DNA of 64,000 nt from Sphingomonadales bacterium (GTDB lineage Bacteria > Pseudomonadota > Alphaproteobacteria > Sphingomonadales > Sphingomonadaceae): NCBI GenBank assembly GCA_027486275.1, contig JAIXPM010000265.1, positions 1 to 64,000 on the forward strand, written 5' to 3'. The notes beneath the pieces were generated by a model. It saw only the letters and a program-made list of their open reading frames with translations. It was not told where the DNA came from and did no database searches. Below are positions 18,359 through 26,474 of this stretch, in pieces. A program made the position numbers and the translations under genes. Numbering within the stretch: the first letter of the stretch is position 1; each line of letters opens with the position of its first letter.

Positions 18359-18685
18359 TCAGGCGCGGTGCGGGCCAAAGAAGATTACAGCCGCGCCGAG
18401 CAAGCAAATCGCAGCGCCGCCAACATCCCAGCGATCCGGTCGAACGCCCTCGGCAATCCATAGCCAGAGGACTGCGAACGCGATGTAGATGCCCCCATAG
18501 GCGGCGTAAGCGCGACCTGCGTCAGACGTGTCGACGCGCGTCAAAAGATAGGCGAATACGATTAGCGACAGGCAACCAGGTATCAGCCAAAGCGGCGATC
18601 TGCCGAGCCGAAGCCACGCCCAGAAAGCGAAACAGCCTGCGATCTCAGCGAGAGCGGCACCGGCATAGAAGAGGAGTGACTGCAT
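18359..18685 (-). CDS. ynfA: YnfA family small membrane protein
   Basis: 108 residues, four transmembrane helices in an SMR-like arrangement. Diagnostic strings are [21 protein letters not shown] near the N-terminus, [18 protein letters not shown] in the third helix and [20 protein letters not shown] at the end. YnfA (UPF0060) proteins resemble small multidrug-resistance transporters. It is a monocistronic gene on the minus strand at the edge of the metal region, next to the merR gene. Normal length and no breaks. Confidence 0.9.
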   Translation of the reverse strand: MQSLLFYAGAALAEIAGCFAFWAWLRLGRSPLWLIPGCLSLIVFAYLLTRVDTSDAGRAYAAYGGIYIAFAVLWLWIAEGVRPDRWDVGGAAICLLGAAVIFFGPHRA

Positions 18686-18875
18686 GTCCGCCTAGTAGCA
18701 GCACATGCGCGCGATGTCCGCAGGACAGCCCTGAGGTCGTAAAAGCTGACGCCATTGATTAAGTGGCTGTAGCGCCCTTGGGCTTCCGCCCCTTCAGCTC
18801 ATCACCGACGCACAGACGGTCTCCGCCACGTGTCCACCCTGCCCTCAAGATCGCTGACGACAGATGGTAGGTTAC

Positions 18876-19073
18876 TCAGTTCGCCGTTGTCCCCTCCGGG
18901 ACTACCGGCCCCAATTTCGAGATCCGCGTCAGTATCTGACACCAGACCCAATAGCCTTCACGATCGTCTGCCTCGAGCATCGCATCGAGGCGCCTTCCAG
19001 CGACCTCGAGCGCGTCATTCCCGTGCTGCTTGCGCAGCTGGTTGGCACACGCCCAAAGCTCCCAATCAGTCAT
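18876..19073 (-). CDS. Small DUF6961-like protein
   Basis: 65 residues beginning MTDWELWACANQLRKQHGNDA. This opening (TDWELWACA, then a basic helix and QHG) is typical of a short protein common in sphingomonads that I associate with DUF6961. The rest is a helical DREGYWVWCQILTRI segment. An upstream in-frame ATG at 19172 would add a low-complexity basic leader and is less likely. The gene lies just downstream of umuC on the same strand; these small proteins are often found near umuC/dinB-type loci in these bacteria. The function is unknown. Confidence 0.6.
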   Translation of the reverse strand: MTDWELWACANQLRKQHGNDALEVAGRRLDAMLEADDREGYWVWCQILTRISKLGPVVPEGTTAN

Positions 19074-19168
19074 CGCAGCACCCTGGCGCGAGCAGCCCCT
19101 CCGCCGCTCGCGCCCGAAGCATAGATTAAGAGAAGATTTCGTTCGATAGCATCTTGTAGCCGATCGTA

Positions 19169-20437
19169 TCATGCCCGGACGCGCGGCACGTCCTCGATCC
19201 GCGTCGTCCAGGCCGGCGACTTCATGTCGGCGCGCATCTTCCAGTCGCGCTTGAACCCTTGTGTTGCCGGTACGGCCGCAAAGCGACCAAATCTGTTGTT
19301 GACGCTATCCAGCGCCCCCATGAGCCGATCGCGCTTTTCGGTGTCGCCCTCAAACAGGGTCCGCGGTCGCAATTCGGCGGCAACGAGATCGTCGAGCATG
19401 ATTCCCGCCTTGGTGATCGCATAGCCGTCGCGCCAACCATGCTCGACGCCGCGCCTCGCGGCTGCAATCAGCTCAAAACTATCACTGGTCATCGGATGCA
19501 GCGCGATCATGCGTGACGCCGAATACTGCGGCCTGTCCGGCTTGAATCGATTGGTGTGGAAGAAGACCGTCAGCCTTGCCGCCACAAGGCCATGGCTGCG
19601 CAGCTTCTCGCCGGCGCGCATCGCGTACTGGGTGACAGCGCCCATCAACGTTGTGATGTCGTTTACGGGCGTTCCGAACGAGCGCGTGACCGCCATGCCC
19701 TTCCGCTGCGGCTCGATGGTCTCGACGACACCGGACGGAACACCGCGAAGCTCGGCGACGAGCCGTTCAAGCACCACTGTGCCCATGGCGCGCGCCTGCT
19801 TCATTGGCATGTCGCGCAGCTGGCCGGCGGTATGGATGCCGAGCGCCGCGAGCTTGGCAGCGGTCGCGCCGCCGACACCCCAGACATCGCCGACAGCAAA
19901 GCGATCTAGAACCCAGGTCCGTACGGCTTCGTCGCGCAGGTCGGCGACGCTGTCGAACAGCGGGTTCTTCTTGGCGGCCGCATTGCCCAATTTGGCGAGC
20001 GTCTTTGTCGGGCCCAAACCCACACAGGTCGGAATTGTCGTCCAGCGCAGCACCTGATCGCGCATGGCGCGGACGTGCGCGACGAGGTCGCGATCTTCAA
20101 AGCCGGCCAGATCAACGAAGGTTTCGTCGATCGAGTAGATTTCGAAGTCGCGGGCAAAGTCCTCGATCGAGGCGACGACGCGGCGCTGCATGTCGCCGTA
20201 GAGGGTGTCATTTGACGAGAGAACACGGATGCCATGGCGCTCGATCTTGTCGCGGATAAGATGGACCGGGTCGCCCATCTTGATGCCAAGCGCCTTTGCC
20301 TCGGCCGAGCGCGCGACAGCGCAGCCATCGTTGTTCGACAGGACGATGACCGGCACACCGACAAGCCGGCTATCAAAGGCGCGTTCGCACGAGACATAGT
20401 AGTTGTTGCAGTCAATGAGGGCGATGGGTGTCGGCAT
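19169..20437 (-). CDS. umuC: Y-family DNA polymerase V catalytic subunit (UmuC)
   Basis: 422 residues. Catalytic landmarks are [21 protein letters not shown] at the N-terminus (metal Asp and the [11 protein letters not shown]muC motif), [15 protein letters not shown] (the SIDE catalytic pair) and the [19 protein letters not shown] helix-hairpin region. The C-terminal little-finger domain is present (about 240-422). It performs error-prone translesion synthesis with cleaved UmuD. The start ATG overlaps the umuD stop (ATGA), so the two are co-translated. A longer in-frame opening exists but would be in a different frame from umuD and is rejected. Complete. Confidence 0.93.
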   Translation of the reverse strand: MPTPIALIDCNNYYVSCERAFDSRLVGVPVIVLSNNDGCAVARSAEAKALGIKMGDPVHLIRDKIERHGIRVLSSNDTLYGDMQRRVVASIEDFARDFEIYSIDETFVDLAGFEDRDLVAHVRAMRDQVLRWTTIPTCVGLGPTKTLAKLGNAAAKKNPLFDSVADLRDEAVRTWVLDRFAVGDVWGVGGATAAKLAALGIHTAGQLRDMPMKQARAMGTVVLERLVAELRGVPSGVVETIEPQRKGMAVTRSFGTPVNDITTLMGAVTQYAMRAGEKLRSHGLVAARLTVFFHTNRFKPDRPQYSASRMIALHPMTSDSFELIAAARRGVEHGWRDGYAITKAGIMLDDLVAAELRPRTLFEGDTEKRDRLMGALDSVNNRFGRFAAVPATQGFKRDWKMRADMKSPAWTTRIEDVPRVRA

Positions 20438-20859
20438 CAGTACCGCCGTGCCAGGCCAACCACGACGCCCCAGATCTCGACATTCTCGTCGACGATGGTC
20501 TCGCCATAACCTTCGGCCTCGGCGATCAGCCACAGCCGGTCCCCTGCCCTTTTCAGCCGCTTCAGCGTGCGATCGCCATGGACAAGCGCCACGACGATGT
20601 GCCCGGGGCGCGGCTTCTTCGCCCGGCTGACGACAATCAGATCGCCGTCGTTGATGCCGGCGCCCGACATCGAAGTGCCATCGACCCGCATGACATAGCT
20701 CGCTGCCGGTTGTTCGATCAGCCAGGTGCCAAGATCGATCGGTTCCTCGATATCGTCGGCCGCCGGCGACGGAAAACCGGCCGGCGTGGAACACAGCAGC
20801 ATCCTTGCTTCGAGGGGCACGATCTCGAAGGGCAAATCGTGAAGGAGAAGAGCGGGCAT
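20437..20859 (-). CDS. umuD: SOS mutagenesis protein UmuD (LexA-type S24 peptidase)
   Basis: About 140 residues. The N-terminal cleavage region reads [20 protein letters not shown], closely matching E. coli UmuD around its Cys-Gly cut, here an Ala-Gly bond. The Ser nucleophile lies in [14 protein letters not shown] and the Lys of the dyad in [11 protein letters not shown]. RecA-assisted self-cleavage would make UmuD' for polymerase V. The ATG at 20859 gives the family length; a farther in-frame start at 20955 would place the LexA box inside the coding region and is rejected. It overlaps umuC by four bases. Confidence 0.9.
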   Translation of the reverse strand: MPALLLHDLPFEIVPLEARMLLCSTPAGFPSPAADDIEEPIDLGTWLIEQPAASYVMRVDGTSMSGAGINDGDLIVVSRAKKPRPGHIVVALVHGDRTLKRLKRAGDRLWLIAEAEGYGETIVDENVEIWGVVVGLARRY

Positions 20860-20910
20860 CAGGTTCTGCAGAGTCTCGAATCGGGTTGACGCGGCAATGT
20901 GCGTCGATAA

Positions 20911-20925
20911 GAACAAATAAGGAAC
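20911..20925 (-). promoter_or_regulatory. LexA (SOS) box for umuDC
   Basis: On the minus strand the sequence is GTTCCTTATTTGTTC, a perfect GTTC-N7-GTTC direct repeat, the LexA operator of Alphaproteobacteria. It lies 52 bp upstream of the umuD start, where a promoter would be. It also lies in the intergenic region shared with the divergent antitoxin gene, 78 bp before that start. Repression by LexA and SOS induction of umuDC are expected. Confidence 0.85.
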
Positions 20926-20943
20926 ATGAATCTTGCGGCGACG

Positions 20944-20980
20944 TTGCGTTGGCACGCAGCAAGGACTATATTCAGTCCTT
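20944..20980 (+). promoter_or_regulatory. Promoter with overlapping palindrome for the toxin-antitoxin pair
   Basis: A -35 of TTGCGT (20944-20949) and a -10 of TATATT (20967-20972) are separated by 17 bp, a good sigma-70-type promoter. The -10 lies in a palindrome with perfect 7-bp arms, AAGGACT (20961-20967) and AGTCCTT (20974-20980). This arrangement fits binding of the antitoxin, alone or with the toxin, to its own promoter. The antitoxin start is 23 bp beyond the palindrome. Confidence 0.65.
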
Positions 20981-21002
20981 ATTCGGTCTCATGGAGCGCC
21001 AG

Positions 21003-21278
21003 ATGCGTTACTCTGCCCAGGTCCGCCCGATCAGCTATCTGAAGGCCAATGCGGCCGAAGTCCTGCTCGATCTGGCTGCAACGCGTGAGCCAATGGTCAT
21101 CACCCAAAACGGTGAAGCAAAGGCCGTGCTGCAGGATGTTGTCTCGTTCGAACAGACCCAGGAAACCCTCGCGCTGCTCAAGATACTCGCCATCGGCAAC
21201 CATGACATCGAGGCGGGTCGCACGACCCCTGCCCGCGATGTCATTGCGCGACTGAAAGCCGACGCCGGGAAGCGCTGA
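21003..21278 (+). CDS. Phd/YefM-family antitoxin
   Basis: 91 residues. The N-terminal domain (RYSAQVRPISYLKANAAEVL, TREPMVITQNGEAKAVLQDV) is the Phd/YefM dimerisation and DNA-binding fold; the acidic-basic C-terminal helix (about 55-91) should wrap the toxin. ATG at 21003 is chosen because GGAG lies seven bases before it; an ATG at 20991 is also in frame. The stop overlaps the toxin start (TGATG). It should repress its own promoter through the palindrome upstream. Confidence 0.88.
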   Translation: MRYSAQVRPISYLKANAAEVLLDLAATREPMVITQNGEAKAVLQDVVSFEQTQETLALLKILAIGNHDIEAGRTTPARDVIARLKADAGKR

Positions 21279-21607
21279 TGGCGGACTTCGACGTCCAGCT
21301 GACCCGCGGTGCTGAGATCGATCTCGAAGTGCTGCACGGCCATGTGAAAGACAACCGATCTGTCGAGCAGGCTGACGCGCTACTTGATCACTTACTGGCT
21401 GCCATCGAGACGCTCGAGACCTTTCCGCTGCGCGGATCAGTGCCAAAGGAACTCGACGCATTGGGCATTCGGGAGTTCCGGCAGATCCTTGTTGAGCCCT
21501 ACCGGCTGATCTACCGCGTCGGCGGCAAGACGGTATTCGTGATGGTCATCGCCGATGGCCGCCGCGATATGCAGGCGCTGCTCGAGCGACGGCTCCTTGG
21601 CAGCTGA
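21278..21607 (+). CDS. ParE/RelE-family toxin
   Basis: 109 residues of the RelE/ParE fold: an N-terminal strand and helix (VQLTRGAEIDLEVLHGHV), a central helix with DALLDHLLAAIETLETFPLRG, and the C-terminal strands GIREFRQILVEPYRLIYRVGGKTVFVMVIADGRRDM. The EPYRLIYRV string is typical of both RelE and ParE. The lack of clear catalytic RelE residues leaves the target (gyrase or mRNA) open. It is coupled to the antitoxin by a one-base overlap, and the pair probably stabilises the plasmid. Confidence 0.88.
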   Translation: MADFDVQLTRGAEIDLEVLHGHVKDNRSVEQADALLDHLLAAIETLETFPLRGSVPKELDALGIREFRQILVEPYRLIYRVGGKTVFVMVIADGRRDMQALLERRLLGS

Positions 21608-21618
21608 GGAGACCGGCG

Positions 21619-22305
21619 ATGTGCAACCTATTCTCCATGACCAAGGGTCAACAGGCGATCCGCGAGCTCGCTGGCGCGATGCGCGATACCACCGGAAACT
21701 TGCCGATGCTGCCAGGCATCTTTCCCGACTATGCGGCGCCAATCGTCCGCACCGGTGCCGACGGCGTGCGCGAGCTTGTCAGTGCCCGCTGGGGCATGCC
21801 GAGCCCGGCGTTTGCGCTGCAGGGCAAGAAGGTTGACCGCGGCGTCACCAATGTCCGCAATACCGCCAGCCCACATTGGCGGCGCTGGCTTGTGCCGGCA
21901 GCCCGGTGTCTGGTGCCGTTCACCTCTTTCAGCGAGTCAGGGCTCAACGCGGACGGCAAGTCGGAGCCGGTGTGGTTTGCGCTGGACGACAGCCGCCCCC
22001 TCGCCTTCTTTGCCGGCATCTGGACCGGGTGGACCTCGACGCGCAAAGTTTCGGAAGGCGAGGTCACCTGCGACCTGTTTGCATTTTTGACGACCGAGCC
22101 AAACGCCGAAGTCGGCGCGATCCATCCCAAAGCGATGCCTGTCATCCTCACCGAAGCACAGGACCTCGAAACATGGCTTGCCGCGCCCTGGCCTGAGGCG
22201 ACCCGACTACAGCGTCCGCTGACCGACGGTTCACTCAGGATCGTGGCACGTGGCGCGAAGCTCGATGGCAACGTCGACGCAATGCTGAACCGCCCTGCCC
22301 CATGA
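21619..22305 (+). CDS. SOS response-associated peptidase (SRAP/HMCES family)
   Basis: 228 residues. The initiator Met is followed by Cys2 (MCNLFSM), the catalytic residue of the family. Other landmarks are GVTNVRNTASPHWRRWL (the N-R-N-T DNA-binding loop), RCLVPFTSFSE with the active-site Glu, and AIHPKAMPVIL, the His-containing motif usually written IHxRMPVIL. SRAP proteins crosslink to abasic sites in single-stranded DNA and shield them from cleavage. Its stop overlaps the dinB start by four bases, so it is made together with polymerase IV. Confidence 0.9.
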   Translation: MCNLFSMTKGQQAIRELAGAMRDTTGNLPMLPGIFPDYAAPIVRTGADGVRELVSARWGMPSPAFALQGKKVDRGVTNVRNTASPHWRRWLVPAARCLVPFTSFSESGLNADGKSEPVWFALDDSRPLAFFAGIWTGWTSTRKVSEGEVTCDLFAFLTTEPNAEVGAIHPKAMPVILTEAQDLETWLAAPWPEATRLQRPLTDGSLRIVARGAKLDGNVDAMLNRPAP

Positions 22306-23426
22306 CGCTTCGCAAGATCATCCACATCGACATGGACGCGTTCTACGCCTCGGTCGAACAACGCGATGACCCGACGCTGCGTGGGCGGCCGGTGGCGGTT
22401 GGCAGCGCCCAAGCGCGCGGCGTCGTGGCGGCCGCCAGCTATGAGGCGCGAGCCTTCGGCGTGAGGTCGGCGATGGCTTCGGTGACGGCGCTACGCCGTT
22501 GCCCGTCGTTGGTGTTCGTGCCGTCGCGGTTCGACGTTTACCGCGCCGTCTCGCAGCAGATCCGCGCAATCTTTGCCGACTACACAGATCTCATCGAGCC
22601 ACTGTCGCTTGACGAGGCCTATCTCGACGTCACCGAGGATCGCCGCGGTATCGGTTCAGCGACGGCCATCGCTGCAGAAATCCGCGCCCGCATCAAAGCA
22701 GATACAGGTCTGACTGCCTCGGCCGGCGTCTCGTACAACAAGTTCATTGCCAAGCTCGCGTCTGATCAGAACAAACCTGACGGCTTGTGCGTCATCAAGC
22801 CGGCCCAGGGTCCAGCCTTTGTGGCCGCCCTGCCCGTCAAGCGTTTCCATGGCGTTGGTCCGGTGACGGCAGCGAAGATGGAAAGCCTCGGCATCCTGAC
22901 GGGCGCCGAACTGCGCGACCGCAGTCTCGAAGAGTTGACCCGGCACTTTGGCAGCAGTGCTGGCTACTTCCACCGCGCCGCAAACGGCGAGGACGACCGG
23001 CCGGTTCAACCTGACCGGCCGCTCAAGTCCGTTGGCGCCGAGCGGACATTCGATATCGATCTGACTGAGGAAGCCGATCTGATATTGGCGCTGGAGCCGG
23101 TCATCGACGCCGCCTGGACCCGCATTGCGCGAGCCGGCGCATCAGGACGGACTTTGACGCTCAAGGCCAAGTTTGCGGATTTCAGGTTGGTGGCGCGATC
23201 TCGCACATTGGCCGCGCCGATGTCGGATCGCCTTCAAATTGCCGAGACTGGTCGCAGCCTATTGCTATCGATCCTTCCGGTGGATCAAGGTGTTCGCCTT
23301 CTGGGCCTGACCCTCTCCGGTCTCAATGGCGTGATGTTGGTAAACGACCCCGAACAACGGCATCTGAATTTTGGAGTTCATGGCGATTCGCCACTCTTGG
23401 CTAGGTCGCTAGACGCGGCAGCATAA
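22302..23426 (+). CDS. dinB: DNA polymerase IV (DinB)
   Basis: 374 residues. The N-terminus KIIHIDMDAFYASVEQRDDP holds the first metal Asp, and EPLSLDEAYLDVTEDR the catalytic SLDEAYLD pair. The thumb (VKRFHGVGPVTAAKMESLGI) and the little-finger domain (about 240-345) are present. The last 25 residues lack an obvious beta-clamp motif, which is normal in several alphaproteobacterial plasmids. It is a second Y-family polymerase besides UmuC within five kilobases. The four-base overlap with the SRAP gene shows they form one operon, probably read from the toxin-antitoxin promoter or from a promoter inside it. Confidence 0.93.
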   Translation: MTLRKIIHIDMDAFYASVEQRDDPTLRGRPVAVGSAQARGVVAAASYEARAFGVRSAMASVTALRRCPSLVFVPSRFDVYRAVSQQIRAIFADYTDLIEPLSLDEAYLDVTEDRRGIGSATAIAAEIRARIKADTGLTASAGVSYNKFIAKLASDQNKPDGLCVIKPAQGPAFVAALPVKRFHGVGPVTAAKMESLGILTGAELRDRSLEELTRHFGSSAGYFHRAANGEDDRPVQPDRPLKSVGAERTFDIDLTEEADLILALEPVIDAAWTRIARAGASGRTLTLKAKFADFRLVARSRTLAAPMSDRLQIAETGRSLLLSILPVDQGVRLLGLTLSGLNGVMLVNDPEQRHLNFGVHGDSPLLARSLDAAA

Positions 23427-23593
23427 GGGTTCAAACTTGGACTATGAAAAGCTTTGAGTGCAGATTGTCCGCAAGAATCTCTGGAAAAATCATCTGAAAA
23501 ACGCCGCTGCTTGCAGCGGAAGGATTCGAGATTCTAAGGATTCAGATTCAGAGGCGAGTTCTGACAGCGATTACGGCATGTTAGCACGCTCAA

Positions 23594-23693
23594 CCTGACC
23601 GGTTGGGGGAATATGCCTGACCAATCGGGGGCCGCATCCTGTCCTTGCGGGGGCAGTTACCTGACCTGATGGGGCAACCTGACCCCTTGGGGG
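23594..23693 (+). repeat. Iteron array, probable replication origin
   Basis: Five copies of a 16-bp element with consensus CCTGACC-N4-GGGGG. They start at 23594, 23616, 23638, 23660 and 23678, so the first four are spaced by exactly 22 bp (about two helical turns) and the last by 18. The copy at 23638 has CCTGTCC and the one at 23660 ends GGGGC. Such phased direct repeats next to a Rep_3 initiator gene are binding sites for Rep monomers. The AT-rich stretch just upstream (about 23471-23555) could be the unwinding element. Confidence 0.85.
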
Positions 23694-23709
23694 CGAATAA
23701 CTGCGCAAT

Positions 23710-23742
23710 GACCTGCCCTGACTTGACGCACTGGGACAGGTC
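23710..23742. promoter_or_regulatory. Inverted repeat ahead of rep, possible Rep operator
   Basis: Arms GACCTGCCC (23710-23718) and GGACAGGTC (23734-23742) match at eight of nine positions. Each half resembles the CCTGACC core of the iterons. In iteron plasmids Rep dimers bind such inverted half-iterons to repress rep. It lies 41 bp upstream of the initiator start. Confidence 0.5.
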
Positions 23743-23782
23743 AGGCAGCATTCAAGCAAATAGGTCCTCTCGCGGGCGCAAT

Positions 23783-24928
23783 ATGGACATTGAGACCGAC
23801 ACTATCGCCGATTCGGGCTTCGAAGCAAAACCTGCTTCAGGGCCGGGGCGTGCGATGCGTGTAGCTGCTGCCCTTCATGCCAAAGGCGGCGACGAGTTTG
23901 CTAAGCCTGGGAGCATTGTTGAGGTCAAGTTCGTCAAGGGACAGTCGCTGAGTTTGACTGCCTCGCGCCTGCTCGCGCTGATGATTCTCACAGCCGGCGG
24001 CGATGCTTGGGAGGATCGTCCTCACCGTATGCGCAAGGCCGACATCCGGCGCGGCCATAAGGGAAACGAGCGCATCTCGGATATGCTCGAGGAGCTGCAC
24101 CGAACTTTGTTTGCGATCGATGACCGCTCGTGGCGCGGGAAGAAGGCAACATTGCGGTTTTCGCTCATCTCCTCCTCGCGCGAAGAGGCAGAAGACGGCG
24201 AAGGTGCCGACGCAGGGTGGATAGAGTGGGAGTTTACGTCAGACGCCCGCAACCTCATCCAAGAGTCTGAGACCTACGCCGTGCTGAACCGCCAGGCTGT
24301 GCTTGGCTTTCGGTCTAGCTATGCATTGAAGCTTTACGAGATGGGCGCGCTCCGCCTTCATCGGCGTCAGTCGTCCTGGCGGGGCGACATGACCGCTCTT
24401 CGGGCAGCGTTGGGCATCTCGCCCGATGTCTATACAGATTTCGCGCAACTTCGACGCAAGGTGTTGGAGAAAGCAAAATCCGAGATTGACCAGCTTGCCC
24501 ATTTCCGGGTCGAGTGGCGCGAGATTCGACAAGGTAGGACTGTCACGGAGATCGAGTTTCGATTCGAGCCAAAGGATGCTCCGTCACATCTGGCGACTGT
24601 CGATGAGATCGAGCGCCACGCGGTTGGCAGAAAGGCCCGTCGTGAAGGTACTGTTGAAACAGTCCGAGCGGAGCCAGTTGTATTGGCACCTACCGCTCCT
24701 CCGGAAGCTTCGAGCGAAGTAACTTTTCCCGATGGCAGCATCAGGTTCGGGCCCGACGTTCTCCCAAAAATCGCAAAAAGCCATGGCGGAGGCTGGGATA
24801 TTGATCTGATTGCAGAAGCATATCGTGCTCAAATGGGCGATCGGCTAGCAAAGCTTCGTGGTGCAAAGCTTGTCAGTTCGTGGACCGGCTTCTGCGAAAG
24901 TTTTGTTGCTCGGCGAGGCCGCCCATAG
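23783..24928 (+). CDS. Rep_3-type plasmid replication initiator
   Basis: 381 residues with two winged-helix domains: residues about 35-150 (GSIVEVKFVKGQSLSLTASRL, then WRGKKATLRFSLI) and 160-270 (LNRQAVLGFRSSYALKLYEMGALRLHRRQ, then ALGISPDVYTDFAQLRRKVLEKAKSEI). The second contains the conserved LYE and the helix that reads iterons. A third segment (about 305-381) has a winged-helix look. It binds the repeats just upstream and opens the origin. The ATG at 23783 is used because earlier in-frame codons would read through the iterons. It is followed by a parS-like palindrome and parA. Confidence 0.88.
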   Translation: MDIETDTIADSGFEAKPASGPGRAMRVAAALHAKGGDEFAKPGSIVEVKFVKGQSLSLTASRLLALMILTAGGDAWEDRPHRMRKADIRRGHKGNERISDMLEELHRTLFAIDDRSWRGKKATLRFSLISSSREEAEDGEGADAGWIEWEFTSDARNLIQESETYAVLNRQAVLGFRSSYALKLYEMGALRLHRRQSSWRGDMTALRAALGISPDVYTDFAQLRRKVLEKAKSEIDQLAHFRVEWREIRQGRTVTEIEFRFEPKDAPSHLATVDEIERHAVGRKARREGTVETVRAEPVVLAPTAPPEASSEVTFPDGSIRFGPDVLPKIAKSHGGGWDIDLIAEAYRAQMGDRLAKLRGAKLVSSWTGFCESFVARRGRP

Positions 24929-24930
24929 AC

Positions 24931-24952
24931 AAAATTGCACCGGTGCAATTTT
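24931..24952. promoter_or_regulatory. parS-like centromere palindrome 1
   Basis: A perfect 22-bp palindrome whose 18-bp core is AATTGCACCGGTGCAATT, extended by two A/T pairs at each end. It lies two bases after the rep stop. The same core recurs exactly between parA and parB, with a degenerate copy nearby. Palindromes repeated around parAB are the expected ParB-binding sites. It could also act as a rep terminator. Confidence 0.75.
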
Positions 24953-25036
24953 GCCTCCCCCAATGAGTCAGGCTGTGGGGTGAAGGTCTCCTCAAGAGCG
25001 CAAGAAACCTCCATTTAGACCTGCGCGGTGCAGGCC

Positions 25037-25079
25037 AACTTGCGAAACCTCGCCTAGATTTGACCGAAATGCGCAAGTT
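25037..25079. promoter_or_regulatory. Inverted repeat in the parA leader
   Basis: Perfect 8-bp arms AACTTGCG (25037-25044) and CGCAAGTT (25072-25079) separated by 27 bases, 35 bp before the parA start. This could be the operator at which the HTH domain of ParA represses the parAB promoter, as in type Ia partition systems. The wide spacing makes it tentative. Confidence 0.4.
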
Positions 25080-25114
25080 GAGGTAGCATAGCCCAGATTT
25101 CAAAAGGGGCTGTT

Positions 25115-26317
25115 GTGACCGCATCCGAATATCTGGACGAGGCCCATGATTTGCTGTCCGTTGCGGCCTTGGCAAAGCGGACCTCGTCGGTCCTTGAAAG
25201 GCTGCGTGACTCAGCTCGCAGCGCTCGCGCCGATGATCGCCGCGAACCGACCTTTCCGATTGGCAAGGCGGCAGACCTGGTAGGCCGAACGCCGGCTGCA
25301 ATTCGTGATGCGGAAAAAGACGGACGACTGCCCCCCCCTCCCCGCACGGAGAACAACCGCCGTGTCGGCTACACCCTGGCTCAACTCAACGACATGCGCG
25401 GTCTCTTTGGAACGCGCCCCTGGCGAGCTCCCAATGATCCTTGCTGTGTCATCGCGGTCCAGAACTTCAAAGGCGGCGTCGGCAAATCGACGCTCTCTGT
25501 GCACTTGGCTCAGTATCTTGCGATACAGGGGTATCGCGTCGCTCTGATCGATTGCGACAGCCAGGCGTCGGCAACGACATTGTTTGGTTATGTGCCTGAT
25601 CTCGATCTGACCGAGGACGACACCCTCTATCCGTTTTTGCGTCAGCAGGAGCTAACGTCTCTGGATTATGCGCTGCGAAAGACGCATTTCGACGGCCTAG
25701 AGCTTATCCCGGCAAACCTGCGGTTGTTTCAGTCCGAGTATGAGATCGCGGCGAGAATGGCGCGCGGGCAGGGGCGTCTGCTTGATCGGCTTTCTCAGGG
25801 TATTGCAAGTATCTCCGACCGGTTCGACGTCATTGTTCTCGACCCACCACCCGCACTGGGCGCAATATCTCTCTCTGTGCTTAGGGCTGCGAACGCGCTC
25901 ATCGTCCCGGTGCCGCCGACAGTGATGGACTTTTCTTCGACGGCTGCTTTTCTCGCCATGCTTGATGAGACTATCGAAACGCTCTCCGAGAATGATCTGG
26001 CGCCGACTTTAAAGTTTCTGCGGTTCGTTGCCTCAAAGGTCGATGAGAACAAGTCCATGCAGAAGGAGTTGCTCAATCTGATGCGCACGCTGTTCGGTCA
26101 TGCGATGATACGCACGCCGCTCAAGGATTCTGCGGAGATTGACAATGCGACGGCGCGGTTGATGACCGTTTATGAGTTGGACGGCCCCGTTACGAGTAGC
26201 GCTGTACGCAATCGCTGCCTTGCTTATCTTGACGGCGTTAATGCGGAAATCGAGATCGATATTCGCTCAATGTGGCCCAGCCATCTCGGCCGCCTTCGGA
26301 AGGAGGCTCTCGCGTGA
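25115..26317 (+). CDS. parA: ParA partition ATPase with N-terminal HTH domain
   Basis: 400 residues, GTG start with an AAAAGGGG ribosome site. The N-terminal 110 residues include a MerR-like HTH (FPIGKAADLVGRTPAAIRDAEKDGRLPPP). The deviant Walker A is NFKGGVGKSTLSVHLAQYLA (about residues 117-136). LIDCDSQASATTLFGY (Walker A') and VIVLDPPPALG (Walker B, with D-P-P-P) follow, then NALIVPVPPTVMDFSST. This is a type Ia plasmid ParA that moves plasmid cargo along the nucleoid and represses its own promoter. It is followed by two parS-like sites and parB. Confidence 0.93.
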   Translation: MTASEYLDEAHDLLSVAALAKRTSSVLERLRDSARSARADDRREPTFPIGKAADLVGRTPAAIRDAEKDGRLPPPPRTENNRRVGYTLAQLNDMRGLFGTRPWRAPNDPCCVIAVQNFKGGVGKSTLSVHLAQYLAIQGYRVALIDCDSQASATTLFGYVPDLDLTEDDTLYPFLRQQELTSLDYALRKTHFDGLELIPANLRLFQSEYEIAARMARGQGRLLDRLSQGIASISDRFDVIVLDPPPALGAISLSVLRAANALIVPVPPTVMDFSSTAAFLAMLDETIETLSENDLAPTLKFLRFVASKVDENKSMQKELLNLMRTLFGHAMIRTPLKDSAEIDNATARLMTVYELDGPVTSSAVRNRCLAYLDGVNAEIEIDIRSMWPSHLGRLRKEALA

Positions 26318-26325
26318 TTGCAGAA

Positions 26326-26343
26326 AATTCCACCGATGCAATT
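26326..26343. promoter_or_regulatory. parS-like palindrome 2 (degenerate)
   Basis: AATTCCACCGATGCAATT differs from the palindromic core at two positions and is no longer fully symmetric. It lies eight bases after the parA stop. Its closeness in sequence and position to the perfect sites suggests a weaker ParB-binding site or a decaying one. Confidence 0.5.
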
Positions 26344-26437
26344 CTGTCGATTGAACGGCGATTTTCGGCATATCGCCCTCATGATTCCCTTTGCGATGCG
26401 GAAGCATTTGTAGGCCAGCATCATCACACTTTGCTGA

Positions 26438-26455
26438 AATTGCACCGGTGCAATT
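26438..26455. promoter_or_regulatory. parS-like centromere palindrome 3
   Basis: An exact repeat of the 18-bp core AATTGCACCGGTGCAATT, 19 bp before the parB start. With the site after rep it brackets parA. ParB would bind here and may spread or repress its own gene. Confidence 0.75.
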
Positions 26456-26474
26456 CCGGTTTCGGGATATCGTC

